Shown piece after piece: positions 1 through 5,765 of a DNA stretch of 9,777 nucleotides (the stretch's first letter is position 1; the number at the start of each line of letters is the position of its first letter). Position numbers and translations under genes: made by a program. Where the stretch lies: NCBI GenBank assembly GCA_003151655.1, contig PLYB01000258.1, positions 484 to 10,260 of the forward strand, given 5' to 3'. Source of the stretch: Gallionellaceae bacterium (GTDB lineage Bacteria; Pseudomonadota; Gammaproteobacteria; Burkholderiales; Gallionellaceae). The notes under the pieces were generated by a model. It searched no databases. It was not told the origin of the DNA and saw only the letters and a list, made by a program, of their open reading frames with translations.

Positions 1-2
1 CG

Positions 3-32
3 CAAGCGAGCAAGTCGCTGGTTATGTGGTAG
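3..32 (+). CDS. possible 3' end of the upstream gene (hemC?), partial
   Basis: One frame is open from the window edge and ends with TAG at 30-32, twelve bases before the hemD start. It would encode a tail reading QASKSLVMW. In proteobacteria hemC (hydroxymethylbilane synthase) commonly lies directly upstream of hemD, so this could be its end, but nine residues are too few to recognise a family. The identity rests on gene order alone. The other two frames stay open into hemD and are less attractive as the end of an upstream gene. Confidence 0.25.
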   Translation, partial: QASKSLVMW

Positions 33-44
33 GTTTTGCATTAA

Positions 45-809
45 ATGGAATCGTTGCCACTTGCCGGACTCAACATCGTGGTCACTCGCCCGCGTGAGCA
101 GGCGGTGCAGTTGCAGCAACGCATCGAACAACTGGGCGGAAATGTTATTTTGTTTCCCTTGCTGGAAATCGAGCCGGTATCCGATACGCGACTATTGCAT
201 GAGTTGGTTGCACGCTTGTCCGATTTCGACCTCGCCATTTTTATCAGCCCCAATGCGGTTCTTTATGGCATGGCTGCCATACAAGCAAGCTCTGCCCCGC
301 CTGCCTCACTGCGCGTAGCCACCGTCGGCCAAGGCAGCGCGCAAGCATTACGCGATGCCGGTGTAAAAGAAGTTATCGCACCCCAAGGACGCAGCGATAG
401 CGAAGCTTTGCTGGCGTTGCCGCAACTGCAAAACGTGCGCAGCTGGAAGGTGGTGATCTTTCGCGGCAACGGCGGGCGCGAGCTGCTGGGCGACACACTT
501 AAAGCGCGTGGTGCCGAGGTGGAATACATCACTTGCTATCACCGCAGCAAACCTCTGCAAGACATCGACACCTTGTTGGCAAGAAAACCCGATGCCATTA
601 CCTTGAGCAGCAGCGAAGCTTTGGGCTATCTTTGGGATATGCTGGACGAAACCGGCCGCAAGCAAATTTCTTCTGTGCCATTATTGGTGCCCCACGCCCG
701 CATTGCAGATAAAGCCCGGCAACAAGGCTGGCAGCAAGTCATGCAAACGGGGGGGGGAGATGACGGAGTCGTGTCTGGTTTGGTAGCATGGTCGAAAGCA
801 ACGATTTAA
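45..809 (+). CDS. hemD: uroporphyrinogen-III synthase
   Basis: The 254-residue product matches the HemD fold and usual length (about 240-270 aa). HemD cyclises hydroxymethylbilane into uroporphyrinogen III with inversion of ring D, in the cytoplasm, and so commits carbon to heme and siroheme. Visible signs are the N-terminal 'LNIVVTRPREQA' opening, 'IFISPNAV', 'ATVGQGSAQALRDAGV', 'YITCYHRSKP' and 'AITLSSSEALGYL', which fit the two alternating alpha/beta domains of the family. Conserved catalytic residues are not well defined in HemD, so the call rests on overall pattern and context. The ATG at 45 has a weak AGG at 31-33 upstream. The stop lies 13 bp before hemX, so the two are almost certainly co-transcribed. 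A run of nine G (749-757) lies in frame near the 3' end and encodes the glycines of 'QTGGGDDG'. Confidence 0.93.
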   Translation: MESLPLAGLNIVVTRPREQAVQLQQRIEQLGGNVILFPLLEIEPVSDTRLLHELVARLSDFDLAIFISPNAVLYGMAAIQASSAPPASLRVATVGQGSAQALRDAGVKEVIAPQGRSDSEALLALPQLQNVRSWKVVIFRGNGGRELLGDTLKARGAEVEYITCYHRSKPLQDIDTLLARKPDAITLSSSEALGYLWDMLDETGRKQISSVPLLVPHARIADKARQQGWQQVMQTGGGDDGVVSGLVAWSKATI

Positions 810-822
810 CCGGGAATCATTT

Positions 823-1917
823 ATGAGCGAGCAAGCACAGCAACAGCCAACCCAAGACAAAGCCGAACCGGACTCTGCCGCCCCCCGCGCGGCTACGGGC
901 ACTCCCGCTCGCAACCCGCTGGCAAATCTAATCTCACATTTGACCATCACGCAAATGACGCTGGCGGTGCTGGTGGTGGTCTTTTTATGGCAATGGTTCG
1001 ATGCACACTCCCAGATCAACCAGGTGCAACAGGAATTAGCCAAACGGCTGACGGAAATGGATGGCACCAACAAAGCCAATCAAACCTTGCTGACCCAGAA
1101 TCAGGAAGTGGTGCGCGAACTTGGCGGCAAGTTGAGCCTGCTGGAAAGCAAATATGCCGAAGCACAAAATCAGCGTGCCGCGCTGGAGACGTTGTATCAG
1201 GAAATGTCGAGCAGCCGCGACCAGACCGCGCTGGCCGAAGTGGAGCAGATGCTGATGATCGCAGAGCAACAACTGCAATTTTCCGCCAATGTAAAAGCGG
1301 CCTTGATCGCCATGCAGCAGGCCGATAATCGTTTGCAACGACTGGATCGTCCGGCGTTGAGCGGGTTGCGCAAATCGATCAATCAAGACATCGACAAGCT
1401 GCGCGCCTTACCCAACATTGATGTGGCGGGAATCAATCTGCACCTCGACAATCTGGTCGCCTCCGTCGATACCGTGCCGTTGGCGCAGGACATCCGCAAG
1501 CAAGAGGAGCCGCGCTTGCCCGCACCGGTCATCGCAGAAAATGTCTGGAACAAGTTCTGGCGCGAATTGTGGCTGGAGGCAAAGCAACTGGTGCGCATCG
1601 AGAACACAGAAAAACATGAACTGCCGCTGCTGTCGCCGACCCAGACTTTCTTCCTGCGGGAAAATCTGAAAATACGTTTGCTCTCCGCGCGGCTGGCCTT
1701 GCTGTCGCATGATGAAGCCAGCTTCAAGCGCGACCTGAAGACCGCGCAGGAATGGACCTCGCTTTACTTCGACACGCGCTCCAAAGAAGGCGCGCAGACG
1801 CAAGTGGCCTTACAAAGTCTGGCCGCATCGAATATCCGCATCGACCTGCCGGATATTAGCGGTAGCTTGGAGGCCGTGCGCAACTACCGTATCTCGCACG
1901 AGAAAGGCGCACGATGA
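823..1917 (+). CDS. hemX: HemX family membrane protein of the heme operon
   Basis: The 364-residue product has the HemX architecture. A Pro/Ala/Gln-rich cytoplasmic tail (residues 1-38) precedes one transmembrane segment (about 42-58, 'TLAVLVVVFLWQW'). A long heptad-rich coiled-coil-like stretch (about 62-135) and a helical periplasmic domain containing 'FWRELWLEAKQLVRIENTE' follow. HemX proteins are often labelled 'uroporphyrin-III C-methyltransferase', but this protein shows none of the SAM-methyltransferase motifs, so enzymatic activity is doubtful. A scaffolding or regulatory role in heme synthesis is the usual guess. In several betaproteobacteria hemD and hemX are fused; here they are separate, 13 bp apart. 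A GGGAA lies shortly upstream of the ATG. The gene ends in an ATGA overlap with hemY, which points to translational coupling. Confidence 0.88.
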   Translation: MSEQAQQQPTQDKAEPDSAAPRAATGTPARNPLANLISHLTITQMTLAVLVVVFLWQWFDAHSQINQVQQELAKRLTEMDGTNKANQTLLTQNQEVVRELGGKLSLLESKYAEAQNQRAALETLYQEMSSSRDQTALAEVEQMLMIAEQQLQFSANVKAALIAMQQADNRLQRLDRPALSGLRKSINQDIDKLRALPNIDVAGINLHLDNLVASVDTVPLAQDIRKQEEPRLPAPVIAENVWNKFWRELWLEAKQLVRIENTEKHELPLLSPTQTFFLRENLKIRLLSARLALLSHDEASFKRDLKTAQEWTSLYFDTRSKEGAQTQVALQSLAASNIRIDLPDISGSLEAVRNYRISHEKGAR

Positions 1918-3092
1918 AGTTCCTGATCTGGCTGCTGGCGCTGTTCGCTGCTGCGGTGGCACTCACGCTGGCCGCCCACAACCCCGGCTACGTGCAACTG
2001 GTTTACCCGCCTTATCGGGTCGAGCTGTCGCTCACCTTGTTTGTGCTGTCTTTGCTGGGACTGTTCGTGTTCGGTTATTTAGCCATACGCCTGCTGCTTG
2101 CCGCATTGCGCCTGCCTGCTTATGTGCGCGCTTTCCGCGAAGAGCGTGCGCAAAGCAAAGGTCGCGCCGCCATGATGGAAGCACTGACAGCATTTTTTGA
2201 AGGGCGTTACGCAGCGGCAGAAACCGCAGCCGTGCGCGCGATGCAGTTGGGTGAAAAATCCGGGCTGAACCCCATCGTCGCGGCACGCGCAGCTCACGAG
2301 TTGCGCGAGTTCGACAAACGCGATGCCTATCTCGCCGATGCAGAAAACAAGACCGTGGGCGAAGCGACGATGCGCCTGATGGCCAAGACCGAATTCCAAC
2401 TCGACCAGAAACAACCGCAATCGGCACTCAGTTCACTCAAAGAATTGAGTGAAGCTGGCAAACGCAAACACGTTGGCGCGCTAACGCTGGAACTCAAAGC
2501 ACAGCAACAGGCCGGCAACTGGGATGCGGTTTTGGACGTGACCGGACAACTGGAAAAACGCAATGCAATCGACGACACGCTGGCGATACAGTTACGCCAA
2601 CGCGCTTGGCTGGAAAAGCTGCGCAGCCAGGATCACACTGCCGAATCTTTACGCGCGTTGTGGAAATCCATTCCAACCGAATTCAAACGCCGTCCGAATA
2701 TAGCCGCATCTGCCGCCCAATCTTTTTTGAAAATGCATGACCCCGTAGCGGCCAGCAAGCTACTGGTGGAAAGCTTGAATACGCAGTGGGACAGCGACCT
2801 TGTTACACTGTACGGCGACTGTCACACCGACGATGTTACCGCGCAAATTAATCAGGCAGAACGCTGGCTGAAAACACAAACCGACGATGCCGGATTATTG
2901 CTTGCGCTCGGCAAGCTTTGCCTGCATCAAAAATTGTGGGGCAAAGCGCAAAGCTATCTGGATGCCAGCATCAGCCTGCGCCCCAGCCAAGCCGCCTACA
3001 ACTCGCTGGGAAAACTCGCCGAAAAACTGGGCAAGAAAGAAGACGCTTTCAATTACTACCATCTCGCTATGGAACTGGAAGAGGGCAAGTAA
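1914..3092 (+). CDS. hemY: HemY family TPR membrane protein
   Basis: The 392-residue product is the proteobacterial HemY, an inner-membrane TPR protein that must not be confused with the Bacillus protoporphyrinogen oxidase of the same name. Two N-terminal transmembrane segments (about 2-20 and 38-64) enclose a short loop with the family's 'NPGYVQLVYPPYRVELSL'. They are followed by the basic 'YVRAFREERAQ' region and 'AFFEGRYAAAETAA'. Helical repeats continue to the end; the clearest TPR-like unit is near residues 328-388 ('LGKLCLHQKLWGKAQSYL' and 'LGKLAEKLGKKEDAFNYY'). The role in late heme-pathway organisation is inferred from operon conservation; no catalytic motif is visible. The start overlaps the hemX stop by 4 bp (ATGA) and has AAAGG upstream. 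It is the last gene of the heme operon; the next gene lies 96 bp on and is compositionally different. Confidence 0.9.
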   Translation: MKFLIWLLALFAAAVALTLAAHNPGYVQLVYPPYRVELSLTLFVLSLLGLFVFGYLAIRLLLAALRLPAYVRAFREERAQSKGRAAMMEALTAFFEGRYAAAETAAVRAMQLGEKSGLNPIVAARAAHELREFDKRDAYLADAENKTVGEATMRLMAKTEFQLDQKQPQSALSSLKELSEAGKRKHVGALTLELKAQQQAGNWDAVLDVTGQLEKRNAIDDTLAIQLRQRAWLEKLRSQDHTAESLRALWKSIPTEFKRRPNIAASAAQSFLKMHDPVAASKLLVESLNTQWDSDLVTLYGDCHTDDVTAQINQAERWLKTQTDDAGLLLALGKLCLHQKLWGKAQSYLDASISLRPSQAAYNSLGKLAEKLGKKEDAFNYYHLAMELEEGK

Positions 3093-3101
3093 CTGCATTC
3101 A

Positions 3102-3132
3102 GTTCCCTGTGCGAATCGCATAGGAATGGAAC
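3102..3132 (+). terminator. hairpin after hemY, candidate terminator
   Basis: GTTCC at 3102-3106 pairs with GGAAC at 3128-3132. Inside, CTGTGCG pairs with CGCATAG around an AAT loop, with one G-T wobble and a four-base bulge on the 3' arm. The position, ten bases after the hemY stop, suits termination of the heme operon. No T-run follows, so intrinsic termination would be weak; it may instead stabilise the 3' end of the transcript. Confidence 0.4.
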
Positions 3133-3150
3133 TTGAAATGGTACGATGGG

Positions 3151-3166
3151 TCAACTTACGTTAGCC
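3151..3166 (+). other. attC/attI right-end-like sequence bounding the accessory block
   Basis: The bases TCAACTTACGTTAGCC resemble the L'-R' end of an integron recombination site, with a GTTAGCC core in place of the GTTRRRY consensus (one mismatch). The stretch ACTTACGTTA (3154-3163) recurs with one change as ACTTACCTTA at 4507-4516, also just before an accessory gene. No matching GGCTAAC left end is seen between hemY and this point, so it would be an attI or a truncated attC. The first accessory gene starts 22 bases downstream, a spacing normal for cassettes. Confidence 0.35.
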
Positions 3167-3188
3167 TCTTCGCTTTGGTTAAATAGAT

Positions 3189-3833
3189 ATGCCCCAAAAA
3201 ACATCCAGTTTTATTTTGCCTTTACTAGATTTTGAACGTGTATTTAGAACCGTTCATGGGATACTCTTAAACGAGAATTGCGATCCCTTAAAAGCATGTC
3301 TATTTTTTGGGACAATTGGAGCATCCATATTAAACACACACTACAAACTAAATGCGATTCCTGTAGTTGGTGTTGTTACATATAACCTTGGTGAAAATGC
3401 TAGCCTAGCGTTCGCTGATTTCGAGGGTGCAACATTGCAGTCCTCAAAAAGTGGCTTTCATTGCTGGGTAGAAGTCGAAAATCACTTTATTGATTTTTCA
3501 TCTCCTCTATTTCCTGAAATATTGAAATCTAAACGACTTCCTCATAAATGTGGCCGTAAAATGTTTCAAAAGCAATTGACGCGCGTTTCTAGAACACCAT
3601 TAGAATATGAAGCTAAGGGATCTTTCTTTTGCCAAGCGAATGCAACGTTATCTGAGCAATTGATTCATGAATTTTTGGCGACGCCAATTTATGCTGACCT
3701 TATCAAAATAGGTACAGAGTGGTACAGGCAGCCGCCTAAAAAAATGATCTCGACTATTGGAATCGCAAATAAATACGGAGTCGCGAAACCAGTAAGTCTA
3801 TCTTCCATTCGAGTCGAAGGCGTTTGGCTATGA
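3189..3833 (+). CDS. DUF2026 family protein, transglutaminase-like
   Basis: The 214-residue product matches my recollection of the DUF2026 family along its full length: 'FERVFRTVHGILLNE', 'KACLFFGTIGASILNTHYKL', 'GFHCWVEVENHFIDFSSPLFPE', 'KMFQKQL' and a C-terminal 'GVW'. The order Cys37 at the start of a helix, His91 in 'FHCWVE' and Asp102 in 'IDFSSP' fits a papain/transglutaminase-type Cys-His-Asp triad. This suggests a cysteine-dependent hydrolase or transferase; the substrate is unknown. No signal peptide or membrane segment is visible, so it is probably cytoplasmic. The gene is plainly richer in A+T than the operon before it: a hand count gives 23 G+C in bases 3241-3300 against 38 in 2221-2280. 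That, and flanking attC-like sequences, indicates acquisition by transfer. No good ribosome binding site precedes the ATG. Confidence 0.8.
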   Translation: MPQKTSSFILPLLDFERVFRTVHGILLNENCDPLKACLFFGTIGASILNTHYKLNAIPVVGVVTYNLGENASLAFADFEGATLQSSKSGFHCWVEVENHFIDFSSPLFPEILKSKRLPHKCGRKMFQKQLTRVSRTPLEYEAKGSFFCQANATLSEQLIHEFLATPIYADLIKIGTEWYRQPPKKMISTIGIANKYGVAKPVSLSSIRVEGVWL

Positions 3834-3851
3834 GCTCTATCTTAAAAACGC

Positions 3852-3888
3852 GGCCAACTCTGCGCTCAAGCGGGGCTGCGCTTTAGCC
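3852..3888 (+). other. attC-like relic 1, shortened
   Basis: Nineteen bases after the DUF2026 stop lies GGCCAAC (3852-3858), which fits the attC left end RYYYAAC. It is followed by TCTGC and GCTCAAGCGGGG, which resembles the L'' box of known attC sites (compare GTTCAAGCCGA in the aadA1 cassette). GGGCT at 3874-3878 and AGCCC at 3885-3889 form a small hairpin. The bases TTTAGCC (3882-3888) could be a mutated GTTAGCC right end. At 37 bp it is shorter than typical attC sites (about 57 bp or more), and the L' box appears deleted. The next gene starts at 3890. Confidence 0.38.
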
Positions 3889-3889
3889 C

Positions 3890-4447
3890 ATGAAATCAAA
3901 TAGCGCAGAAGCATACTCGGGGCAAAGAGGTAAAGAGAAGCGCGCCCTCTTTGGGCGATTTAAACTTTGCGTAGTCGAGGATTTGTACAGGCAGAAGTTC
4001 TTCGCCTTGTTTGATCACCGATGTTTTAAGTGCGGTGCCAAGGAGCGGCAAAATAAAGAATTCGGCAAGCCGCCAGTCCTGTGCATAGATCACCATCTAC
4101 CAATGGCATTGGGTGGACATCTTGTACCTGGCAATTTGGTGGCGCTATGTCGAGACTGCAACAATAAAAAACTCGACTCACACCCTGAAAAATTTTATAC
4201 GCCAATTGAACTGGAACGGCTGCAACCGATTCTTTTGCAGCAACACCAGATTTTCTCATTTACTTTCGACAGTGAGGCGTGGCGCAATGACCGAGAGACT
4301 TACCTCGTAAGTCTTGGTGTGGATAGAGGTCTTGTTCAGGAAATACTTTTTAATCCGGAGCATCCAGACTATATTCCGCCACCCAATGATATGGGAGTTA
4401 CTATCACTATCGATCTTGCGAACCTCTATGCAGTCAAAGATATTTAA
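3890..4447 (+). CDS. HNH endonuclease domain protein
   Basis: The 185-residue product carries one HNH nuclease domain at about residues 35-95. Two CxxC pairs, Cys45/Cys48 and Cys87/Cys90, should hold a structural zinc. Between them lies the beta-beta-alpha-metal core 'IDHHLPMALGGHLVPGNLVALC', with Asp67-His68 as the catalytic base and metal site and Asn82 as the middle residue. The third position after the second CxxC is Asn91/Asn92, an H-N-N variant common in this family. The C-terminal 90 residues are unrecognised, ending in 'EHPDYIPPPNDMGV'. The family cuts DNA; the target is unknown. No partner methylase or helicase is nearby, so a free-standing cassette nuclease is likely. The ATG follows the attC-like relic directly, with no visible ribosome binding site, and a small hairpin lies immediately upstream of the start. 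Confidence 0.85.
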   Translation: MKSNSAEAYSGQRGKEKRALFGRFKLCVVEDLYRQKFFALFDHRCFKCGAKERQNKEFGKPPVLCIDHHLPMALGGHLVPGNLVALCRDCNNKKLDSHPEKFYTPIELERLQPILLQQHQIFSFTFDSEAWRNDRETYLVSLGVDRGLVQEILFNPEHPDYIPPPNDMGVTITIDLANLYAVKDI

Positions 4448-4459
4448 TGCGAAGACATG

Positions 4460-4519
4460 GGCTAACCCATCATTCGAGAGGGTGCAAATAATCCCCTGCG
4501 CGCCCCACTTACCTTAATG
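4460..4519 (+). other. attC-like relic 2
   Basis: GGCTAAC at 4460-4466 fits the attC left end RYYYAAC and is the exact complement of GTTAGCC, the core seen at 3160-3166. CCATC and ATTCGAGAGGG follow, an L''-like box. The right side reads CCCCACTTAC then CTTAATG (4513-4519), where an intact site would have GTTAGCC. The total of 60 bp is a normal attC length, but L''/L' complementarity is poor, so if real the site is decayed. It begins 13 bp after the HNH stop and ends 25 bp before the first antitoxin ATG. Confidence 0.4.
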
Positions 4520-4531
4520 TAAACCTTGATT

Positions 4532-4537
4532 TATACT
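4532..4537 (+). promoter_or_regulatory. candidate -10 box for the first TA pair
   Basis: TATACT matches five of six bases of the sigma-70 -10 consensus and ends six bases before the preferred antitoxin ATG at 4544. Transcription would then start on or next to the start codon, giving a leaderless mRNA, which fits the absence of a Shine-Dalgarno sequence there. The -35 region (TTACCT at 4509-4514, 17 bp spacing) is poor and overlaps the attC-like relic. Confidence 0.3.
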
Positions 4538-4543
4538 GTGCCC

Positions 4544-4774
4544 ATGCCTACTCCAACCGCTACCGCCGAATACATGAAGCTGTCCGTCTCCGAGCGTATC
4601 CAGCTCGTCGAGGACATATGGGATAGCATTGCTGCGGAGGCACCCGATACCGTTGAGTTGTCACAAGCCCAAAAGACCGAGTTGCATCGTCGCGTTGCCG
4701 CACATCGTGCCGACCCTTCCACAGCGATTCCGTGGGAACAGGTTCGCAGCAAATTATTTTCGAATAAACCCTGA
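4544..4774 (+). CDS. addiction module antitoxin, first TA pair
   Basis: The 76-residue product belongs to the short 'addiction module component' antitoxin family (Unstab_antitox / TIGR02574 type). It begins with a helix containing 'LSVSERIQLVEDIWDSIA' (13-29), then 'ELSQAQKTELHRRVAAHRADPSTAIPWEQVRSKL' (39-71), whose 'PWEQV' ending (63-67) is characteristic. Antitoxins of this group bind and neutralise the RelE/ParE toxin encoded next to them and often repress their own promoter; neither is shown here. The ATG at 4544 is preferred over an in-frame TTG at 4526, because the family usually starts just before the first helix and the TTG has no ribosome binding site. The stop TGA shares its last base with the toxin ATG, so translation is probably coupled. 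Confidence 0.85.
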   Translation: MPTPTATAEYMKLSVSERIQLVEDIWDSIAAEAPDTVELSQAQKTELHRRVAAHRADPSTAIPWEQVRSKLFSNKP

Positions 4775-5070
4775 TGCTGGTCGTGTTCCGTCCAGAAGCA
4801 GAACAAGAGCTTCTGGAAGCGCAGGCTAGGTACGAATCAAAAGCGCTTGGGCTTGGCTTTGAATTCGCTCGTGCCGCTGACGCGGCAGTTGCGTCTGCAC
4901 TTCGCAATCCTTTTGGGCATTTACGCATCGAAGAAGATTTCCGCCGAGTGCTATTCCGTAAATTTCCTTACACGCTTATTTATCTACCAAACCCAGATGA
5001 GCTGCTGGTGGTTTCATTCTTTCATCAGCATCGTAAACCGGGTGTTTGGATGGATCGGTTTGATAGCTGA
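4774..5070 (+). CDS. RelE/ParE family toxin, first TA pair
   Basis: The 98-residue product has the RelE/ParE superfamily layout: a first strand 'LVVFRPEAEQELLEA', two helices ('ARYESKALGLGFEFARAADAAVASALRNP'), and a beta-sheet with 'RRVLFRKFPYTLIYLP' (57-72) and 'LLVVSFFHQHRKPGVW' (77-92). Basic residues Arg57, Arg58, Arg62, Lys63, Arg87 and Lys88 line up where related toxins contact RNA or the toxin partner. Whether it is a ribosome-dependent mRNA interferase (RelE-like) or a gyrase inhibitor (ParE-like) cannot be told from sequence alone. It overlaps the antitoxin stop by one base (TGATG). The reading frame is complete, so the pair could be active. Confidence 0.85.
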   Translation: MLVVFRPEAEQELLEAQARYESKALGLGFEFARAADAAVASALRNPFGHLRIEEDFRRVLFRKFPYTLIYLPNPDELLVVSFFHQHRKPGVWMDRFDS

Positions 5071-5156
5071 TAGTCGTGCAATCATTCAGCCACGCCCGCC
5101 CCACTGCGGTCGTCTCCCGCTGTGATAAACTATGAATCGTCAGCATCTACCGCATT

Positions 5157-5162
5157 GGAGGG
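5157..5162 (+). promoter_or_regulatory. strong ribosome binding site deciding the second antitoxin start
   Basis: GGAGGG lies four bases before GTG 5167. It is the best Shine-Dalgarno match upstream of any accessory gene here. It selects the GTG at 5167 over an in-frame GTG at 5122, which has no such site and would add 15 residues unlike the family. Confidence 0.7.
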
Positions 5163-5166
5163 CAGC

Positions 5167-5394
5167 GTGAATACAAATCTGGAAGTTCTGGAAGCCGAAG
5201 TCCTGCAGTTAGCCCCGGTTGAAAGATCACACCTGCTTGAGCGGCTGATCGCCAGCCTTGATTCAGACCCCGAAGTCGAGGAGGCTTGGGAGCGAGAAGC
5301 AGATCGCAGAGAAGCCGAACTGGAATCCGGTTCGATCTCGGCAGTTTCAGGGCCGGAAGCCATCGCCCGGCTTCGAGCAAGACTTACACGATGA
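5167..5394 (+). CDS. addiction module antitoxin, second TA pair
   Basis: Starting at the GTG supported by GGAGGG, the product is 75 residues. It is again an addiction-module antitoxin of the Unstab_antitox type: 'LEAEVLQLAPVERSHLLERLIASLD' followed by 'VEEAWEREADRREAELESGSISAVSGPEAIARLRARL'. The sub-type differs from the first pair. It has the 'W..EA..R..EL..G' pattern and 'SGPEAIARLRA' tail instead of 'HRADPSTAIPWEQV'. It should neutralise the toxin encoded just downstream, whose ATG overlaps its stop (ATGA). The acidic N-terminal half and basic C-terminus are normal for the group. It lies 96 bp from the first toxin, in the same direction, so both pairs could share a transcript. Confidence 0.85.
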   Translation: MNTNLEVLEAEVLQLAPVERSHLLERLIASLDSDPEVEEAWEREADRREAELESGSISAVSGPEAIARLRARLTR

Positions 5395-5684
5395 CCTACT
5401 CGCTCCACCCCGGAGCGGAGCATGATATTGCCAAGGCTCTGGATTTTTACAGCGAACAAGCTGGCTCCGTGGTCGCTGAACGTTTTCTCGAAGAATTTGA
5501 ACGTGTCGCCAAGCTCTTGGTTGAACATCCCTACCTCGGAACGCCAGCAACGAAAGGACGAAGAACATTCCCGCTGAGGGTTTTTCCGTATTCGGTCGTA
5601 TATCAAAATCTTGAAAGCAGTATTCGAATCCTGATCGTGCGCCATCAACACAGGAAACCCGGCTACGCTGCTGGCAGGCGGTAA
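5391..5684 (+). CDS. RelE/ParE family toxin, second TA pair
   Basis: The 97-residue product is a RelE/ParE-superfamily toxin: 'MTYSLHPGAEHDIAKALDFYSEQAGSVVAERFLEEFERVAKLLVEHP' (strand and two helices), then 'LGTPATKGRRTFPLRVFPYSVVYQ' (49-72) and 'IRILIVRHQHRKPGYAAGRR' (78-97). Arg57/Arg58, Arg63, Arg84 and the HQHRKPG motif are conserved features. It shares HQHRKPG with the first toxin, but the helices differ, so the two pairs are not a recent duplication. The true start is the ATG at 5391, coupled to the antitoxin stop by an ATGA overlap; the same frame stays open upstream to 5286 inside the antitoxin gene, but that extension has no family match. The protein appears complete. Confidence 0.86.
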   Translation: MTYSLHPGAEHDIAKALDFYSEQAGSVVAERFLEEFERVAKLLVEHPYLGTPATKGRRTFPLRVFPYSVVYQNLESSIRILIVRHQHRKPGYAAGRR

Positions 5685-5704
5685 TTCATGCACAGACCAG
5701 CGAC

Positions 5705-5765
5705 GCCCAACCACCCTATGATTAACCGGGACTGGCTACCCCCGCTCCTCAATTCAAAGAATCGC
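5705..5765 (+). other. attC-like relic 3
   Basis: GCCCAAC at 5705-5711 fits the RYYYAAC left end. The following ATTAACCGGGACTGGC and the right-hand CTCAATTCAAA (5748-5758) resemble common attC internal boxes, in which CTCAATTCAAA would be followed by CGTTGGGC. Here it is followed by GAATCGCC, so the GTT core is lost. The 61-bp length is normal. It lies 20 bp after the second toxin and just before the next gene start. Internal pairing is only partial (TGATT against AATTCA-type complement), so it is called decayed. Confidence 0.4.

Noticed and set aside
745..809. Frameshift in hemD at the G9 tract
   Set aside because: The frame through the tract continues into a normal HemD C-terminus (GGGDDG...GLVAWSK) and stops at the expected length.
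4526..4543. TTG start for the first antitoxin
   Set aside because: It has no ribosome binding site and adds six residues before the usual family start; the candidate -10 box would fall inside the coding region.
5071..5166. A fourth attC-like site between the two TA pairs
   Set aside because: GTGCAAT followed by CATTCAGCC is only loosely like an attC left end (two mismatches in the heptamer), and no right end with GTT or a close variant is visible.
5286..5390. 35-residue N-terminal extension of the second toxin
   Set aside because: It lies inside the antitoxin gene and has no toxin-family match; ATG 5391 with an ATGA overlap is the normal TA arrangement.
5130..5714. 194-codon open frame on the - strand across the second TA pair
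   Set aside because: It lies opposite two well-recognised overlapping genes, its translation is low-complexity Ser/Arg-rich with no family resemblance, and no start signals are visible.
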